Assembly (NCBI GenBank): GCA_964453435.1
Contig: CAYVQZ010000013.1
Coordinates: 14,465-78,464 of the forward strand
Direction of reading: 5' to 3'
Origin: CAYVQZ01 sp964453435
Lineage (GTDB): Bacteria; Abyssobacteria; SURF-5
Length of the DNA stretch: 64,000 nt
In this document: positions 35,949 to 45,312 of the stretch, one piece after another
How positions within the stretch are numbered: the stretch's first letter is position 1
Layout: each line of letters opens with the position of its first letter
Position numbers and translations under genes: made by a program
The notes under the pieces: model-generated
The model's database searches: none
What the model was told of the DNA's origin: nothing
Seen by the model: the letters and a program-made list of their open reading frames with translations, nothing else

Positions 35949-36715
35949 GCCGGATTCCCGATGCGCCGTATGAATTCGTAAGTTTTTTCTTTGAGGATTT
36001 CCTTATCGTAATCTACGGTCACGACATGAAACGAACGCTCCACTTCTATCAAGGTCTTATCACCGCTTCCAAGCAGGCTGTGTATGAGGCGGGCATTCGG
36101 CGGATGAACGGTGTTATCCATCCTGCTTTGAATCAAGAGGACGGGCACGCGAATCTCCTGAAGGTCGTGCTTCACATGCGCCAAAAACTCGAGAAGCGAA
36201 GCAAGGCATTCGAGGGGAACATGTCCGTAACTCTCCTGACGAGCCCGTGCCTCGGGGTCGGCCACATCGCTATCGGACGGAGGCTTGAATTTCAATACCC
36301 TCTTCGCGAGCGGCAAGAGGGGCAGGAGCGGATTTTTCAAATAGATGGGCGCCGCATATGCAGCAACGCCAACGATATTGTAAGCCTGTGCATAATGAGC
36401 CGCCATATGCAAACTGAGCGTGCCGCCCATAGACATACCGCACAGAAACAGTTTGTCACACTTGGAACTGAGTTCGGCAAGATTTTCGATGCACGCCCGA
36501 TTCCAGTCGCGCCAGGTGGTCTTGAGCATATCGCGGGCCGTAGTGCCGTGACCGGGCAGGGGTCTGCACAGGACGGTGAGGTTCTTTCCGGCCAGGTACT
36601 CGCCGAGTTCCCGCATCTCGAACGGCGAACCAGTGAAGCCATGGGTGAGCAGACATCCAACCGGCCCGCCATCAAAGCGGAACGCCGCAGTTTTTTCGGG
36701 GTCAAGCCTTTTCAC
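35945..36715 (-). CDS. Alpha/beta hydrolase, carboxylesterase/monoacylglycerol lipase type
   Basis: A 256-residue serine hydrolase. Oxyanion segment LLTHGFTGSPFEM is near 22-34, nucleophile elbow GMSMGG near 93-98, Asp in RMDNTVHP and His in SFHVVTVD. It resembles thermostable carboxylesterases (Est30 type) that act on short and medium acyl esters. It overlaps the MBL hydrolase gene by 4 nt and belongs to the acyl-CoA gene run. A role in releasing or salvaging acyl groups fits the context. Confidence 0.9.
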   Translation of the reverse strand: MKRLDPEKTAAFRFDGGPVGCLLTHGFTGSPFEMRELGEYLAGKNLTVLCRPLPGHGTTARDMLKTTWRDWNRACIENLAELSSKCDKLFLCGMSMGGTLSLHMAAHYAQAYNIVGVAAYAAPIYLKNPLLPLLPLAKRVLKFKPPSDSDVADPEARARQESYGHVPLECLASLLEFLAHVKHDLQEIRVPVLLIQSRMDNTVHPPNARLIHSLLGSGDKTLIEVERSFHVVTVDYDKEILKEKTYEFIRRIGNPA

Positions 36716-36903
36716 AAATCATCTCTTGGCAGATAACAGAAGCCGCCGACGTCTCTCCCTCTGACACGGTAACGTCGAATCGTCGTCCTTTCGCCCGACC
36801 CGTGAATCGTAAGTCGTCCGCGCAGGCATTTTCGCAATGTTGGCAATCCTGAAACAGATTCGATATCTGTCCCTCGTTTCTGCGAGGGTGGACAGAGACC
36901 AGC

Positions 36904-37443
36904 TCAGAACTTTTCGTAGTGGACGAACTCTTCGATCGCTCGCCTCTTCGGGGCCTTGCTCTCTTCGGCTGGCACTCCGAGCGGGGTCATCGCCACTACC
37001 GTGACATCCTGCGGCACACCAAGTATTTTTTCCGCGTCTTCCGCGACAAAGGCCCCTATCTGGACCGTGCCAAGCCCGATGGCGTGGGCGGCAAGAGAGA
37101 TATTCTGCATGGCAAGCCCGATATCATACATTAACCAGTCGCCCTTGCTTGTTATCGCCTGGCCTTTGTAATAGCCCGATTTTTCCTTTTTCGCACAGGC
37201 AACGAGAACGACCGGCGCGGTTTTCACGCCATCTGTGGATGGGTTTCCCGGAGAGAGGGTCCCGGCAAGTTTTTCCTTCATGGCGGGGTCCTTCACAATG
37301 ACCATTTCCCATGGTTGAACGTTGGCCCACGAGGGCGCCCATTGCGCGGCTTCGAGGACGGTCCTCAGTTGGTCATCGGTGACCGCCGTATCCAAGTACT
37401 TCCTGATGCTGCGTCGTGTTTTGATTGCTTGTATGGTATCCAT
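36904..37443 (-). CDS. Nitroreductase-family flavoprotein
   Basis: A 179-residue FMN-dependent oxidoreductase of the nitroreductase superfamily. The N-terminal FMN motif is RRSIRKYLD near 10-18, WAPSWANVQPWEM lies near 35-47, and GLGTVQIGAF and the VVAMTPLGVP stretch follow. Members reduce nitro compounds, quinones, flavins or enoyl-type substrates. In this gene run it could be an enoate or quinone reductase, which is inference only. Confidence 0.92.
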   Translation of the reverse strand: MDTIQAIKTRRSIRKYLDTAVTDDQLRTVLEAAQWAPSWANVQPWEMVIVKDPAMKEKLAGTLSPGNPSTDGVKTAPVVLVACAKKEKSGYYKGQAITSKGDWLMYDIGLAMQNISLAAHAIGLGTVQIGAFVAEDAEKILGVPQDVTVVAMTPLGVPAEESKAPKRRAIEEFVHYEKF

Positions 37444-37517
37444 TCCAGTCCTCCTGCTCTCTGTTCTCCCCGTCTTGCCTCTTGCTCACTGAAAGGTATT
37501 GTATCAGACGGCAGAGG

Positions 37518-38267
37518 TTATCCGCGAAGGTTATTGCGGACAGCCTCCGCGATAGCCGGCATGACGACGGACGCGCTCGCATGAATTGCTATATCGGCGA
37601 CATGAAACGTCAGCGCGGTAGGTTCCGGATTAATTTCAACGACACGGGCTCCGTGTGATTTCGCGGAATAGGGCAGGCTGGCCGCAGGCTCAACCTGGGC
37701 CGACGTGCCGACGACAAGCATTACGTCGCACTCTTGCGCCTCAGACTGGGCGGCAAGCAGCGCATGCATCGGGATCATCTCTCCGAAGAAGACAACATCG
37801 GGTTTGAGCACGTTCAAGCATGCGCACATCGGCGGAAACACGTCCGGCACGATTTCGTCACGGTCGTATTTTCGCTTGCACGAAAGGCACACCAGCTTCC
37901 TGCCGTTCCCATGAAATTCGATCACGCTCGAGCATCCCGCAGCCTGATGAAGTCCGTCCACATTCTGTGTGACAATGCTGCTGAGCTTGCCGAGCAGTTC
38001 GAGTTCGGCAAGCCCTGCATGTCCCGGATTCGGTTTTGCCTCGCCAACCATGTCGGAGAGTTCGCGAAGCATCTTCCATACTTTCATCGGATTGGAAAGA
38101 AACGCATCGATGGTGGCGTATTCCATGGGATCATATTTGTCCCACAATCCCTGCGTTCCCCTGAAGGCGGGAATTCCGCTTTCAACCGAAATTCCCGCCC
38201 CCGTGAGAGCGACAACCTTTCGTGCGCGAGCAATCATCTCGGCTGCCTGTTGAATTAAATCATTCAT
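37518..38267 (-). CDS. cobB: Sirtuin NAD-dependent protein deacylase
   Basis: A 249-residue Sir2-family enzyme that removes acetyl or acyl groups from lysines using NAD. Motifs: GAGISVESGIPAFRG near 22-36, TQNVDGLHQAAG, catalytic His in EFHGNG, and zinc cysteines CLSC and CAC. GTS and NPEP NAD-binding motifs follow. The ATG at 38267 has GGGGGAG upstream. It sits 14 nt after the acyl-CoA dehydrogenase stop. CobB is known to activate acyl-CoA synthetases by deacetylation in Salmonella, and two such ligases lie in this run. Confidence 0.93.
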   Translation of the reverse strand: MNDLIQQAAEMIARARKVVALTGAGISVESGIPAFRGTQGLWDKYDPMEYATIDAFLSNPMKVWKMLRELSDMVGEAKPNPGHAGLAELELLGKLSSIVTQNVDGLHQAAGCSSVIEFHGNGRKLVCLSCKRKYDRDEIVPDVFPPMCACLNVLKPDVVFFGEMIPMHALLAAQSEAQECDVMLVVGTSAQVEPAASLPYSAKSHGARVVEINPEPTALTFHVADIAIHASASVVMPAIAEAVRNNLRG

Positions 38268-38281
38268 ATTTCTCCCCCGAT

Positions 38282-39418
38282 TCACCGCAGGAGATGGCGA
38301 GCGATAACCATCCGTTGAATCTGGTTTGTTCCCTCGACAATCTGGGTAACCTTTGCCGAACGCATCAAACGTTCGACGGGGTAGTCCTGCATGTAGCCGT
38401 AGCCACCGAATATCTGGACCGCGTCGGTCGTCACTTTCATGGCAGTATCGGTCGCGAACAGTTTCGCCATGGCGGCTACGTGAGAGAACGGTTTGCCGTG
38501 GTCTTTCAGATAGGCGGCCTCGCGAACCAGGTTTCGTGCTGCGCGAATGGAGGTCGCCATATCGGCGAGCATGAACTGAATGCCCTGAAAATCGGAAATG
38601 GGCCTTCCGAACTGTTCACGCTGTCTTGCATATCGAACCGATTCGTCGAGCGCCGCCTGAGCCAGCCCGACCGAGGAGGCAGCAATCGTGATGCGCCCCG
38701 AATCGAGCGCAATCATGGCGATTTTGAAACCGTCCCCTTCCGCCGAGAGGAGATTTCCGCGAGGAATGCGGCAATCCTCGAATATAAGCTCGCGCGTGGG
38801 AGATGCGCGAAGCCCCATCTTTTTCTCAAGTTTCCCCAATGAAAAGCCGGGGGTTCCTTCCTCCACTATAAACGAACTCGTTCCTTGCGCTCCCTTCGCG
38901 GAATCAGTCTTCGCCATTACAAGATAAATGTCGGCCACCCCGCCGTGTGTTATGAACACCTTTGTTCCGTTCAAAACGTAACAGTCCCCCTCGAGCCGCG
39001 CCGTTGTTTTCAGCGAGGCGGCATCGGAACCCGCGCCGGGTTCGGTTAATGCGAAAGCGCCCAGCTTTTCTCCTGTTGCCAGCGGCTCCAAATATTTTTT
39101 CTTTTGTTCATCGTCGCCGAATTGACCGATCATGATTTGCGGCAACCCCTGCACCGCGAGTCCGACGGCAGTGGCAAGGCAGTATTTCGCGATTTCTTCG
39201 ATGACCACGATGTAAGTTGCATAATCGAGGCCCGCGCCCCCGTGCTCCTCGTCACACGGAATTCCCAACAGCCCGATTTCCGCCAATTTGTCGTAGATTT
39301 CCCGGTGGAATTCGGCCTTTTCGTCGGCCTCCGCCGCTATCGGCGCGAGTTCCTTCTCGGCGAATTTCTGAACCGTGCGGCGCAGGGTTTCCTGTTCCTC
39401 GGTCAATTCAAAACTCAC
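38282..39418 (-). CDS. Acyl-CoA dehydrogenase
   Basis: A 378-residue FAD enzyme that oxidises an acyl-CoA to the 2,3-enoyl-CoA, donating electrons to ETF. FAD/substrate motifs are LTEPGAGSDA near 128-137 and FITHGG. The C-terminus has GGYGYMQDYPVERLMRSAKV and VEGTNQIQR, whose Glu sits at the usual catalytic-base position. It overlaps the start of the dehydratase-family gene stop by 4 nt (39415-39418). The substrate may be an aliphatic or alicyclic acyl-CoA. No ETF genes are in the window. Confidence 0.95.
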   Translation of the reverse strand: MSFELTEEQETLRRTVQKFAEKELAPIAAEADEKAEFHREIYDKLAEIGLLGIPCDEEHGGAGLDYATYIVVIEEIAKYCLATAVGLAVQGLPQIMIGQFGDDEQKKKYLEPLATGEKLGAFALTEPGAGSDAASLKTTARLEGDCYVLNGTKVFITHGGVADIYLVMAKTDSAKGAQGTSSFIVEEGTPGFSLGKLEKKMGLRASPTRELIFEDCRIPRGNLLSAEGDGFKIAMIALDSGRITIAASSVGLAQAALDESVRYARQREQFGRPISDFQGIQFMLADMATSIRAARNLVREAAYLKDHGKPFSHVAAMAKLFATDTAMKVTTDAVQIFGGYGYMQDYPVERLMRSAKVTQIVEGTNQIQRMVIARHLLR

Positions 39419-40680
39419 GTATCTGATTCCCCCCCTTCAAGGTCGTAGGCGACTACCCTGTTTCGCGGGGCCAGCGTTTCAATAAAGGCTTCCAAGCGTG
39501 TGAGCACCGGGCCTTCCGCATAGACACGCTCATCATTCATGTCTGCCTCAATGAGTATTCCCGGCACGCCGGTGCGTTGCGTGAGCATATTTTTCAAGTC
39601 GTACTGCCCGAGCGAATATGGCCTGCAACTCCGGTTCGAATGGAAAATGATTCCGTCAATCGAATATTGTTCGACAATTTTCTGCATCATGTCGGCACGA
39701 TGCTGAATGCTTTCGTTAATAAACGGCGTCGAGTAGGCCCTGCAAATCGCATCGATGGGGTCGGCGGGATCGAGGTCATATGAGGCCCATCCGTTCAAAT
39801 ATGTGGAAGCCACGATGCAGGCCCCGAGCTCGCGGAACTTCTCGGAAAGGCTCCGTATCCTGAACCAAATCGGCAGGTTATCCCAGAGCAATCGGTACCG
39901 TTCTCCCGGAATCGCCGCGACCCCTTCGGCAACGCGTTTTTCCAGCTCAAGCTTCAGTTCGTCGTAAAAATGAACGACTTCGCTTCGTCCGCGCAGGGTG
40001 ACAATCGGAGCCATGACGACGAACCCGTCGAATGTATGCATTGGCGAGGGGATGTTCCTGCAATTGGCCAGCGCCTCTCCCCAGCGGCGGGTCGCTTGTC
40101 CCGACAGGTCGACAACTTCACTGAGGCGGTCCGGATTAAACTGTTTTCCAAGAATACTCTCTATTTGCGCAAGCGAGCGTTTCACCTGGCGTTTCGTGTA
40201 AGCGAGCGCGTTCTCGGTTAACCGGTCATGGATGAAGGGTGTGTCGATGAAGACGAGCGGAACATCGAAGAAGCGTGCAAGCACTTCGTACCACTTTGTA
40301 ACCGTGCCGCAGGTGTTGTTGCAGCACAAAAGGAAATCCGGTTTCGGCAGGCCCATGATGGGGCTATTCCCCGTAACCGCCGAGCCAATATCACAGCGAA
40401 AATAGGAACAGACGTCTCGCGAATACCCAATCCGTTCCGCAACCTCGCACAGCTCAACTCCGACCTTTGCGGCGCCACACATTGCGGCATGGTTTTCCGG
40501 ATAGACGGGAATAACATCCATGGCGATGAGAAGTTCCACCGGACCGCCGCCGTTGACCCAGGCGACTTTCCTGCCATTCTCGGCGGCGTTTTTCGCTTCG
40601 AGATAATATTGCGCCATTATCTCCCGTGCTCGCCGGAGAGATTCGATTTTGGAAGAAGCCGTATCAATCACTTTCCGCAT
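39415..40680 (-). CDS. 2-Hydroxyacyl-CoA dehydratase/benzoyl-CoA reductase BcrB-type subunit, copy A
   Basis: A 421-residue iron-sulfur subunit of the HgdB/BcrB family, which carries out radical dehydration of 2-hydroxyacyl-CoA or ATP-driven reduction of benzoyl-CoA. Conserved cysteines lie in NHAAMCGA, DVCSYFRCDIGS, CCNNTCGTVTKWYE and SNRSCRPYSLGQYD. It is a close paralogue of the gene at 40849-42075. ATG at 40680 has GGAGG. The upstream in-frame ATG at 40770 adds a non-conserved 30 residues. The required ATPase activator is not in the window. The true substrate is unknown. Confidence 0.88.
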   Translation of the reverse strand: MRKVIDTASSKIESLRRAREIMAQYYLEAKNAAENGRKVAWVNGGGPVELLIAMDVIPVYPENHAAMCGAAKVGVELCEVAERIGYSRDVCSYFRCDIGSAVTGNSPIMGLPKPDFLLCCNNTCGTVTKWYEVLARFFDVPLVFIDTPFIHDRLTENALAYTKRQVKRSLAQIESILGKQFNPDRLSEVVDLSGQATRRWGEALANCRNIPSPMHTFDGFVVMAPIVTLRGRSEVVHFYDELKLELEKRVAEGVAAIPGERYRLLWDNLPIWFRIRSLSEKFRELGACIVASTYLNGWASYDLDPADPIDAICRAYSTPFINESIQHRADMMQKIVEQYSIDGIIFHSNRSCRPYSLGQYDLKNMLTQRTGVPGILIEADMNDERVYAEGPVLTRLEAFIETLAPRNRVVAYDLEGGESDT

Positions 40681-40848
40681 GGGCGCAGTCCTCCAGGCCG
40701 AGCTTTGGGTGAATGGAAAATTGCGGGATAAATTTGCGCTTGCCCTCGCAGCGCATCGTATCATTGCCATCCAACGTCCGACGGAAACACCATGGAAAAT
40801 CGCGGCAGAAATTCATTTTTACAAACAGCGTCACCAAACGCGATGGAG

Positions 40849-42075
40849 CTAAACAGCGACTTCGCGCTTCGGCTTCAATGTCTCTATGAACGCTTCGAGA
40901 CGCGTGAATATCGGGCCTTCGGAATACGCGCGTTCATCGTTCATGTCGGCCTCGATGAGAATTCCCGGGACTCCGGTGGATTCGGCAAGCATTTCTTTTA
41001 TGTCATATTGTCCCAGGGAGTACGGCCTGCAACTCCGATTGGAGTGGAATATCACCCCATCCACCGAGTATTGGTCAACGATGTCGCGCATGAGTTTTGC
41101 GCGGTGCTGAATGCTTTCATTGACGAACGCGGTCGCGTATGCCCGTGCAATTCCTTCGATAGGATTTGCGGCGTCGAGCTCAGTGCTGGCCCACGCATTC
41201 AGATATGTAGACGCAACGATACATGCACGCATATCGATAAATTTCTCCGACAGGTCGCGCATCTTGAACCAGATGGGCAGGTTGTCCCACAGGAGGCGAT
41301 ACCGTTCCTGCGGCGTCGCGGCGACACCCTTCGCAACGCGTTCCTCGAGTTCATTCCTGAGTTCTTCATAGAAATCGATGACTTCCTGCTTGCCGCGGAG
41401 AGTCACAATCGGCCCCATGAGAATAAATCCGTCAAAGGCGCTCATCGGGGAAGGAATATTCTTGCACATTCCCAGAATCTCGCCCCACAGGGTTGTCGCC
41501 TTTCCCGAAAGCGTCGCGACCTCGGTGAAATGGTCCATATCGAGTTTCTTTTTGAGAATCGATTCCATCTGGGCGATACCGCGATTGATCTGATGTTTGA
41601 CATATTCGATGCTGTTTTGAGTCAGTTCGTCATGTATGAAGGGAGTGTCGATATATACAAGAGGAACATCGAACAATCGAGCCAACACTTCATACCATTT
41701 GGTTACGGTGCCGCAGATATTGTTGCAGCACATCAAAAAGTCTGGTTTCGGCAATCCCATGATCGGGCTTTTCCCCGTAACGGCGGAACCAATGTCGCTG
41801 CGGGCATAGGAACATATATCGCGGGAGTAGCCCATCTGTTCAGCGATCTCGCACAGTTCCGGTCCCATCCGTGTCACCCCGCACATTGCCGCGTGATTTT
41901 CCGGATAGATGGGGATAACATCCATCGCTATGAGAAGCTCGACAGGACCGCCACTGGTGATCCATGCGATTTTTTTGCCGCTTTCGGCCGCATTTTTCGC
42001 CTCGAGATAATACATCGACATCATTTCTTTCATGCGACCGCCCGCTTGAATTTTCGGAGAGCGTCGTTCAGCCAT
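40849..42075 (-). CDS. 2-Hydroxyacyl-CoA dehydratase/benzoyl-CoA reductase BcrB-type subunit, copy B
   Basis: 408 residues, strongly similar to the next gene across its whole length (shared GGPVELLIAMDVIP, YPENHAAMCG, GYSRD, CGTVTKWYEVLAR, SNRSCRPYSLGQYD). All cluster-type cysteines are kept. ATG at 42075 follows AGGAGAAA and overlaps the stop of the BcrC-type gene by 8 nt. Two retained B-type copies next to one C-type subunit suggest two alternative heterodimers or a specialised duplicate. Confidence 0.88.
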   Translation of the reverse strand: MAERRSPKIQAGGRMKEMMSMYYLEAKNAAESGKKIAWITSGGPVELLIAMDVIPIYPENHAAMCGVTRMGPELCEIAEQMGYSRDICSYARSDIGSAVTGKSPIMGLPKPDFLMCCNNICGTVTKWYEVLARLFDVPLVYIDTPFIHDELTQNSIEYVKHQINRGIAQMESILKKKLDMDHFTEVATLSGKATTLWGEILGMCKNIPSPMSAFDGFILMGPIVTLRGKQEVIDFYEELRNELEERVAKGVAATPQERYRLLWDNLPIWFKMRDLSEKFIDMRACIVASTYLNAWASTELDAANPIEGIARAYATAFVNESIQHRAKLMRDIVDQYSVDGVIFHSNRSCRPYSLGQYDIKEMLAESTGVPGILIEADMNDERAYSEGPIFTRLEAFIETLKPKREVAV

Positions 42076-43207
42076 TTTTTTTCTCCTTGAGCATTTCAAC
42101 AAACGCCTGCATTCTCGTGCGAACCTGTTCGATTGACGCCGGTTGAATTTCGGTTTCGATCAAAAGGTGGGGGATGTTCGATTCGGACAGTCGCTTCGCC
42201 AGGTCGGGATAATCGAACGCATGAGGGTCGCAAAACTTCAACAGCACCATCACCACGCCGTCCGCCTCGCTCTGCCGAACCATGTCGACGAGATATGCGC
42301 AGCGGTCAAATTCGGTGCAGTGTTTGGATGGGCAGGGAACCTTCCGGATATATCGTTGAGCAATCCTCCGGACCGGGTCTCCTTCGGATGGCTCAATGTG
42401 AAGAAAATAGCGCGAGCCGGTGCAGAGGTCGTCATCGACGACGACCGCATCGAGTTCATCAAAGAGGCTCATGAGCGCGGGGTCATCACATACGTTGCCG
42501 TATAGAATGATGCGGATGGCCTGTCGGTCAGATTTCGGTTTGGCGCGGAGTTCGTCGAGCAGATTCCGGAGCATCGCCGTATGGTCTTCCTTGCGCATGC
42601 ACATTGACGCGCGCACAACGCTCAGAACGTCTTTTCCGCTTATCAAAGCTGGACTCTCTCTCCGAAGAGCATACAAATCAGCGAGCGCCATTCTGTTTTC
42701 ATTGTAGACCTCGATGGACTTTTTCAGGTCGGCATTGCGAATATCTTTTCCCAAATGTTCCTCGAGCTTTCGTCTGAGACGACCGATTTCCTCGGTCAAA
42801 TAATCTTCGGCTTCCGGCACATCGATCCAGACGGGCAACACGGCCACTTCCGAAAACTGGTTCGGGAAATTATGTCGCCAGATGTCGGCTAAATTTTGAA
42901 TGGAGTCACAGGAGTGTGGAAACATGACGCCATCAAGAAAATCGAGCTTGTTCTTGAGGGCGGCGTCGAGGCTTGTTCGAACCAGGGAACAGATAAAGGT
43001 CTGCACGTGGGAATCTGCAAGCGATACATTATCTTTATCTCCCAGGATTCTCATCGGCAGAATATCCGCAGCATGCAGCAGTTCCTCGGGAAAGTAGGTG
43101 CAGAAATAGCCGAACACCTTTTCGCCCGTCTTCTTTTTTCTGTCGCGAGCGTACTCGTAGGGTTCTGCGGCGATTTCCGTAAATTTTCGAATCATTGAAT
43201 CAGCCAA
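42068..43207 (-). CDS. 2-Hydroxyacyl-CoA dehydratase/benzoyl-CoA reductase BcrC-type subunit
   Basis: A 379-residue member of the same superfamily but of the shorter BcrC type. The N-terminal YEYARDRKKKTGEKVFGYF and LLHAADILPMRILG, then LDFLDGVMFPHSCDSIQNLADIW, are typical. Cysteines in SHVQTFICSLVR, PHSCDSI and LKFCDPHAF could bind a cluster. It is the first of the three dehydratase-family genes in transcription order. It would be the expected partner for the two BcrB-type proteins. Confidence 0.87.
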   Translation of the reverse strand: MADSMIRKFTEIAAEPYEYARDRKKKTGEKVFGYFCTYFPEELLHAADILPMRILGDKDNVSLADSHVQTFICSLVRTSLDAALKNKLDFLDGVMFPHSCDSIQNLADIWRHNFPNQFSEVAVLPVWIDVPEAEDYLTEEIGRLRRKLEEHLGKDIRNADLKKSIEVYNENRMALADLYALRRESPALISGKDVLSVVRASMCMRKEDHTAMLRNLLDELRAKPKSDRQAIRIILYGNVCDDPALMSLFDELDAVVVDDDLCTGSRYFLHIEPSEGDPVRRIAQRYIRKVPCPSKHCTEFDRCAYLVDMVRQSEADGVVMVLLKFCDPHAFDYPDLAKRLSESNIPHLLIETEIQPASIEQVRTRMQAFVEMLKEKKNG

Positions 43208-43231
43208 GACCGCTTCTCCTTTACGTTTGCG

Positions 43232-45022
43232 CTATTCGACATAGAAGGAATCGAGAAGACCCATGAATTTTTCTGTCACCACTTTTCGCTTCACTTTCAA
43301 TGTCGGCGTAAGTTCGCCACCTTCAAGGGTAAAATCGCTGTCAAGCACGGCGAATCTCTTAATGGTTTCATAGCGTGCCAACTGACGGTTGGCCGACTCC
43401 ACACACTCGCGGATGAGGTTGGCGACCTTCTCATCTTTCACGAGATCAGCCATGGTATCATACCGTATGCCCTTTTCGGCCGCAAACCGCTCGACCTTTT
43501 CGAAATCGGGAACAATCAGCGCAGAAAGAAACTTCCTTTTGTCCCCGTGGACCATCGCATTGCTGATCCACGGATTCGACTTCAACAGGTTCTCGATGTT
43601 CTGGGGCGCTATGTTCTTGCCTCCGGCGGTCACAAGGATATCTTTCTTGCGATCGGTGATCTTGAGAAAACCGTCCTCGTCCAATATGCCGATATCCCCG
43701 GTGTGGAAAAAGCCTTCTGCATCAATCGCCTCCGCTGTCTCAATTGGTTTGTTGAAATAACCCGACATGACGTTGGCGCCTTTGGCCAGAATTTCTCCAT
43801 CGGGCGCAATTTTTATTATAACGTTGGGAACCGGCTTGCCAACAGTTCCGAATTTGAAATGTTCGGGCGTGTTCGTGGTCAGGACCGGCGATGTTTCTGT
43901 CAAGCCGTAGCCCTCGAGAATAATTATCCCGAGAGCATGAAAGAACTCGTTTATCTCCTGGGCAAGAGGAGCGCCACCCGAAACAAAATACTTGAGACGG
44001 CCTCCGACATTTTCTTTTATTTTTTGGAAAACGAGCCTGTCGGCGACCTTGTATTTGAACGCCAGCGCTGGGGGCGGGTCTTTCCTGGCAATGATGTACC
44101 GACTCATCTCGCGACCCACCGAAAAGCTCCACTCGAATATTTTCCGTTTCACCGGGAAACTGTTTTTGACGTTATCGAGGATGGCCGCATGGAATTTCTC
44201 GTAAATTCTGGGGACACTCGCCATGAAGGTGGGTCTGACCTCTTTGAGATTATCCCGAACCTTCTCGACGCTTTCTGCGTACGCTATCGTGCTGCCGAGA
44301 TACACGGGAACATAGTACCCCGCCATGCGTTCGAACGAGTGGCTCAGCGGCAGAAACGACAGGCAAACATCGCCCTCTGTTACGGGCAGAATCTGTTCGA
44401 CCGATCTGCAATTCGCAAGAAAGTTGTCGTGTGTGAGCATCACGCCCTTCGGGTCGCCCGTCGTTCCGGACGTATAGATAATGCTTGCGAGGTCATCCGG
44501 TTTCACTGATTCCAAACGCTGTTCGAAAGAAGCCTGCTTCCTTGAGCCAGCTCCTTCTTCACACAGTTCACGAAAGGTGCAAACCATTGGGTAATCGGTC
44601 TTCCCAATTTCGTCGAACACAACGATTCTTTCAACCAACGGACAATTGGGACGGGCTTCGAGCGCCTTTTGCAACTGCTCGTCGGTCGAAACGAGCAGCA
44701 TGCGGCTTCCCGAATCGTTAACGATATATTCAAGCTGTTTCGGCGTGTTTGTGGCATAAATCGGCACATTCACGGCGCCGACGGACAATATGCCGAGATC
44801 CGAGACGGCCCATTCAGGCCTGTTCTCAGACAGCAGGGCGATCCTGTCTCCATGATTGATGCCCGTTTCGAGCAGCCCAAGAGCAAATTCTTTCGCCTCT
44901 CGTCCGGCCTCCCGCCAGGAAATGTCTTCGTATTGGCCGTCTCGCTTCACCCGAAACAGCGTTTTTGAACCGAAACGCTCGACTCGGTTGAAGAACATTC
45001 GGCCTACCGTCGCATCATCCAT
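43232..45022 (-). CDS. Long-chain acyl-CoA synthetase, FadD15/FAA1 type
   Basis: A 596-residue AMP-forming ligase that activates a fatty or related carboxylic acid to its CoA thioester. The AMP-binding P-loop is IIYTSGTTGDPKGVML near 181-196. EGYGLTETSP, FHTGDIG and the late ITDRKKDILVTAGGKNIAP motif (with the conserved catalytic Lys region near the C-terminus) are present. The ATG at 45022 has AGGAGAGG upstream. It is followed 24 nt later by the BcrC-type subunit gene. Confidence 0.95.
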   Translation of the reverse strand: MDDATVGRMFFNRVERFGSKTLFRVKRDGQYEDISWREAGREAKEFALGLLETGINHGDRIALLSENRPEWAVSDLGILSVGAVNVPIYATNTPKQLEYIVNDSGSRMLLVSTDEQLQKALEARPNCPLVERIVVFDEIGKTDYPMVCTFRELCEEGAGSRKQASFEQRLESVKPDDLASIIYTSGTTGDPKGVMLTHDNFLANCRSVEQILPVTEGDVCLSFLPLSHSFERMAGYYVPVYLGSTIAYAESVEKVRDNLKEVRPTFMASVPRIYEKFHAAILDNVKNSFPVKRKIFEWSFSVGREMSRYIIARKDPPPALAFKYKVADRLVFQKIKENVGGRLKYFVSGGAPLAQEINEFFHALGIIILEGYGLTETSPVLTTNTPEHFKFGTVGKPVPNVIIKIAPDGEILAKGANVMSGYFNKPIETAEAIDAEGFFHTGDIGILDEDGFLKITDRKKDILVTAGGKNIAPQNIENLLKSNPWISNAMVHGDKRKFLSALIVPDFEKVERFAAEKGIRYDTMADLVKDEKVANLIRECVESANRQLARYETIKRFAVLDSDFTLEGGELTPTLKVKRKVVTEKFMGLLDSFYVE

Positions 45023-45078
45023 ATCGACCCTCTCCTGAAGCGCCTTTTCTTCTGTATAACATCCTGAAAATTACCATT

Positions 45079-45312
45079 CTATATCGACGTTGGCGCATTT
45101 GCCTCTGCATCCTTTTCTTTCGCTGCTTCTCCCGCGGCCATTTTCCAAATTATCGGAACATGCAAAATGGCTCTTGTTTTGCCCCGAAACGCGAACGAAC
45201 CGCCCACATGATATGTCATCATTACGGTAGAGAAAGAACCGGGAAGGATTGCCTCAATCGGGTCGCGAAGAAATTGTGAAGTGGTTTTGGGAAGTCCCAT
45301 CGTTTTCCCCAT
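45079..45312 (-). CDS. Small protein of unknown function between two acyl-CoA ligases
   Basis: A 77-residue frame. Its ATG directly follows the stop of the upstream ligase (TGAATG), which implies translational coupling. The sequence has a moderately hydrophobic centre (AILPGSFSTVMMTYHVGG) and a charged, Ala/Glu-rich C-terminus. I know no family for it. Position and coupling support a real gene, but composition is not decisive. Confidence 0.5.
   Translation of the reverse strand: MGKTMGLPKTTSQFLRDPIEAILPGSFSTVMMTYHVGGSFAFRGKTRAILHVPIIWKMAAGEAAKEKDAEANAPTSI

Noticed and set aside
36871..36888. CCCTCG-TTTCTG-CGAGGG hairpin as a terminator downstream of the nitroreductase gene
   Set aside because: No T-tract on either strand follows it.
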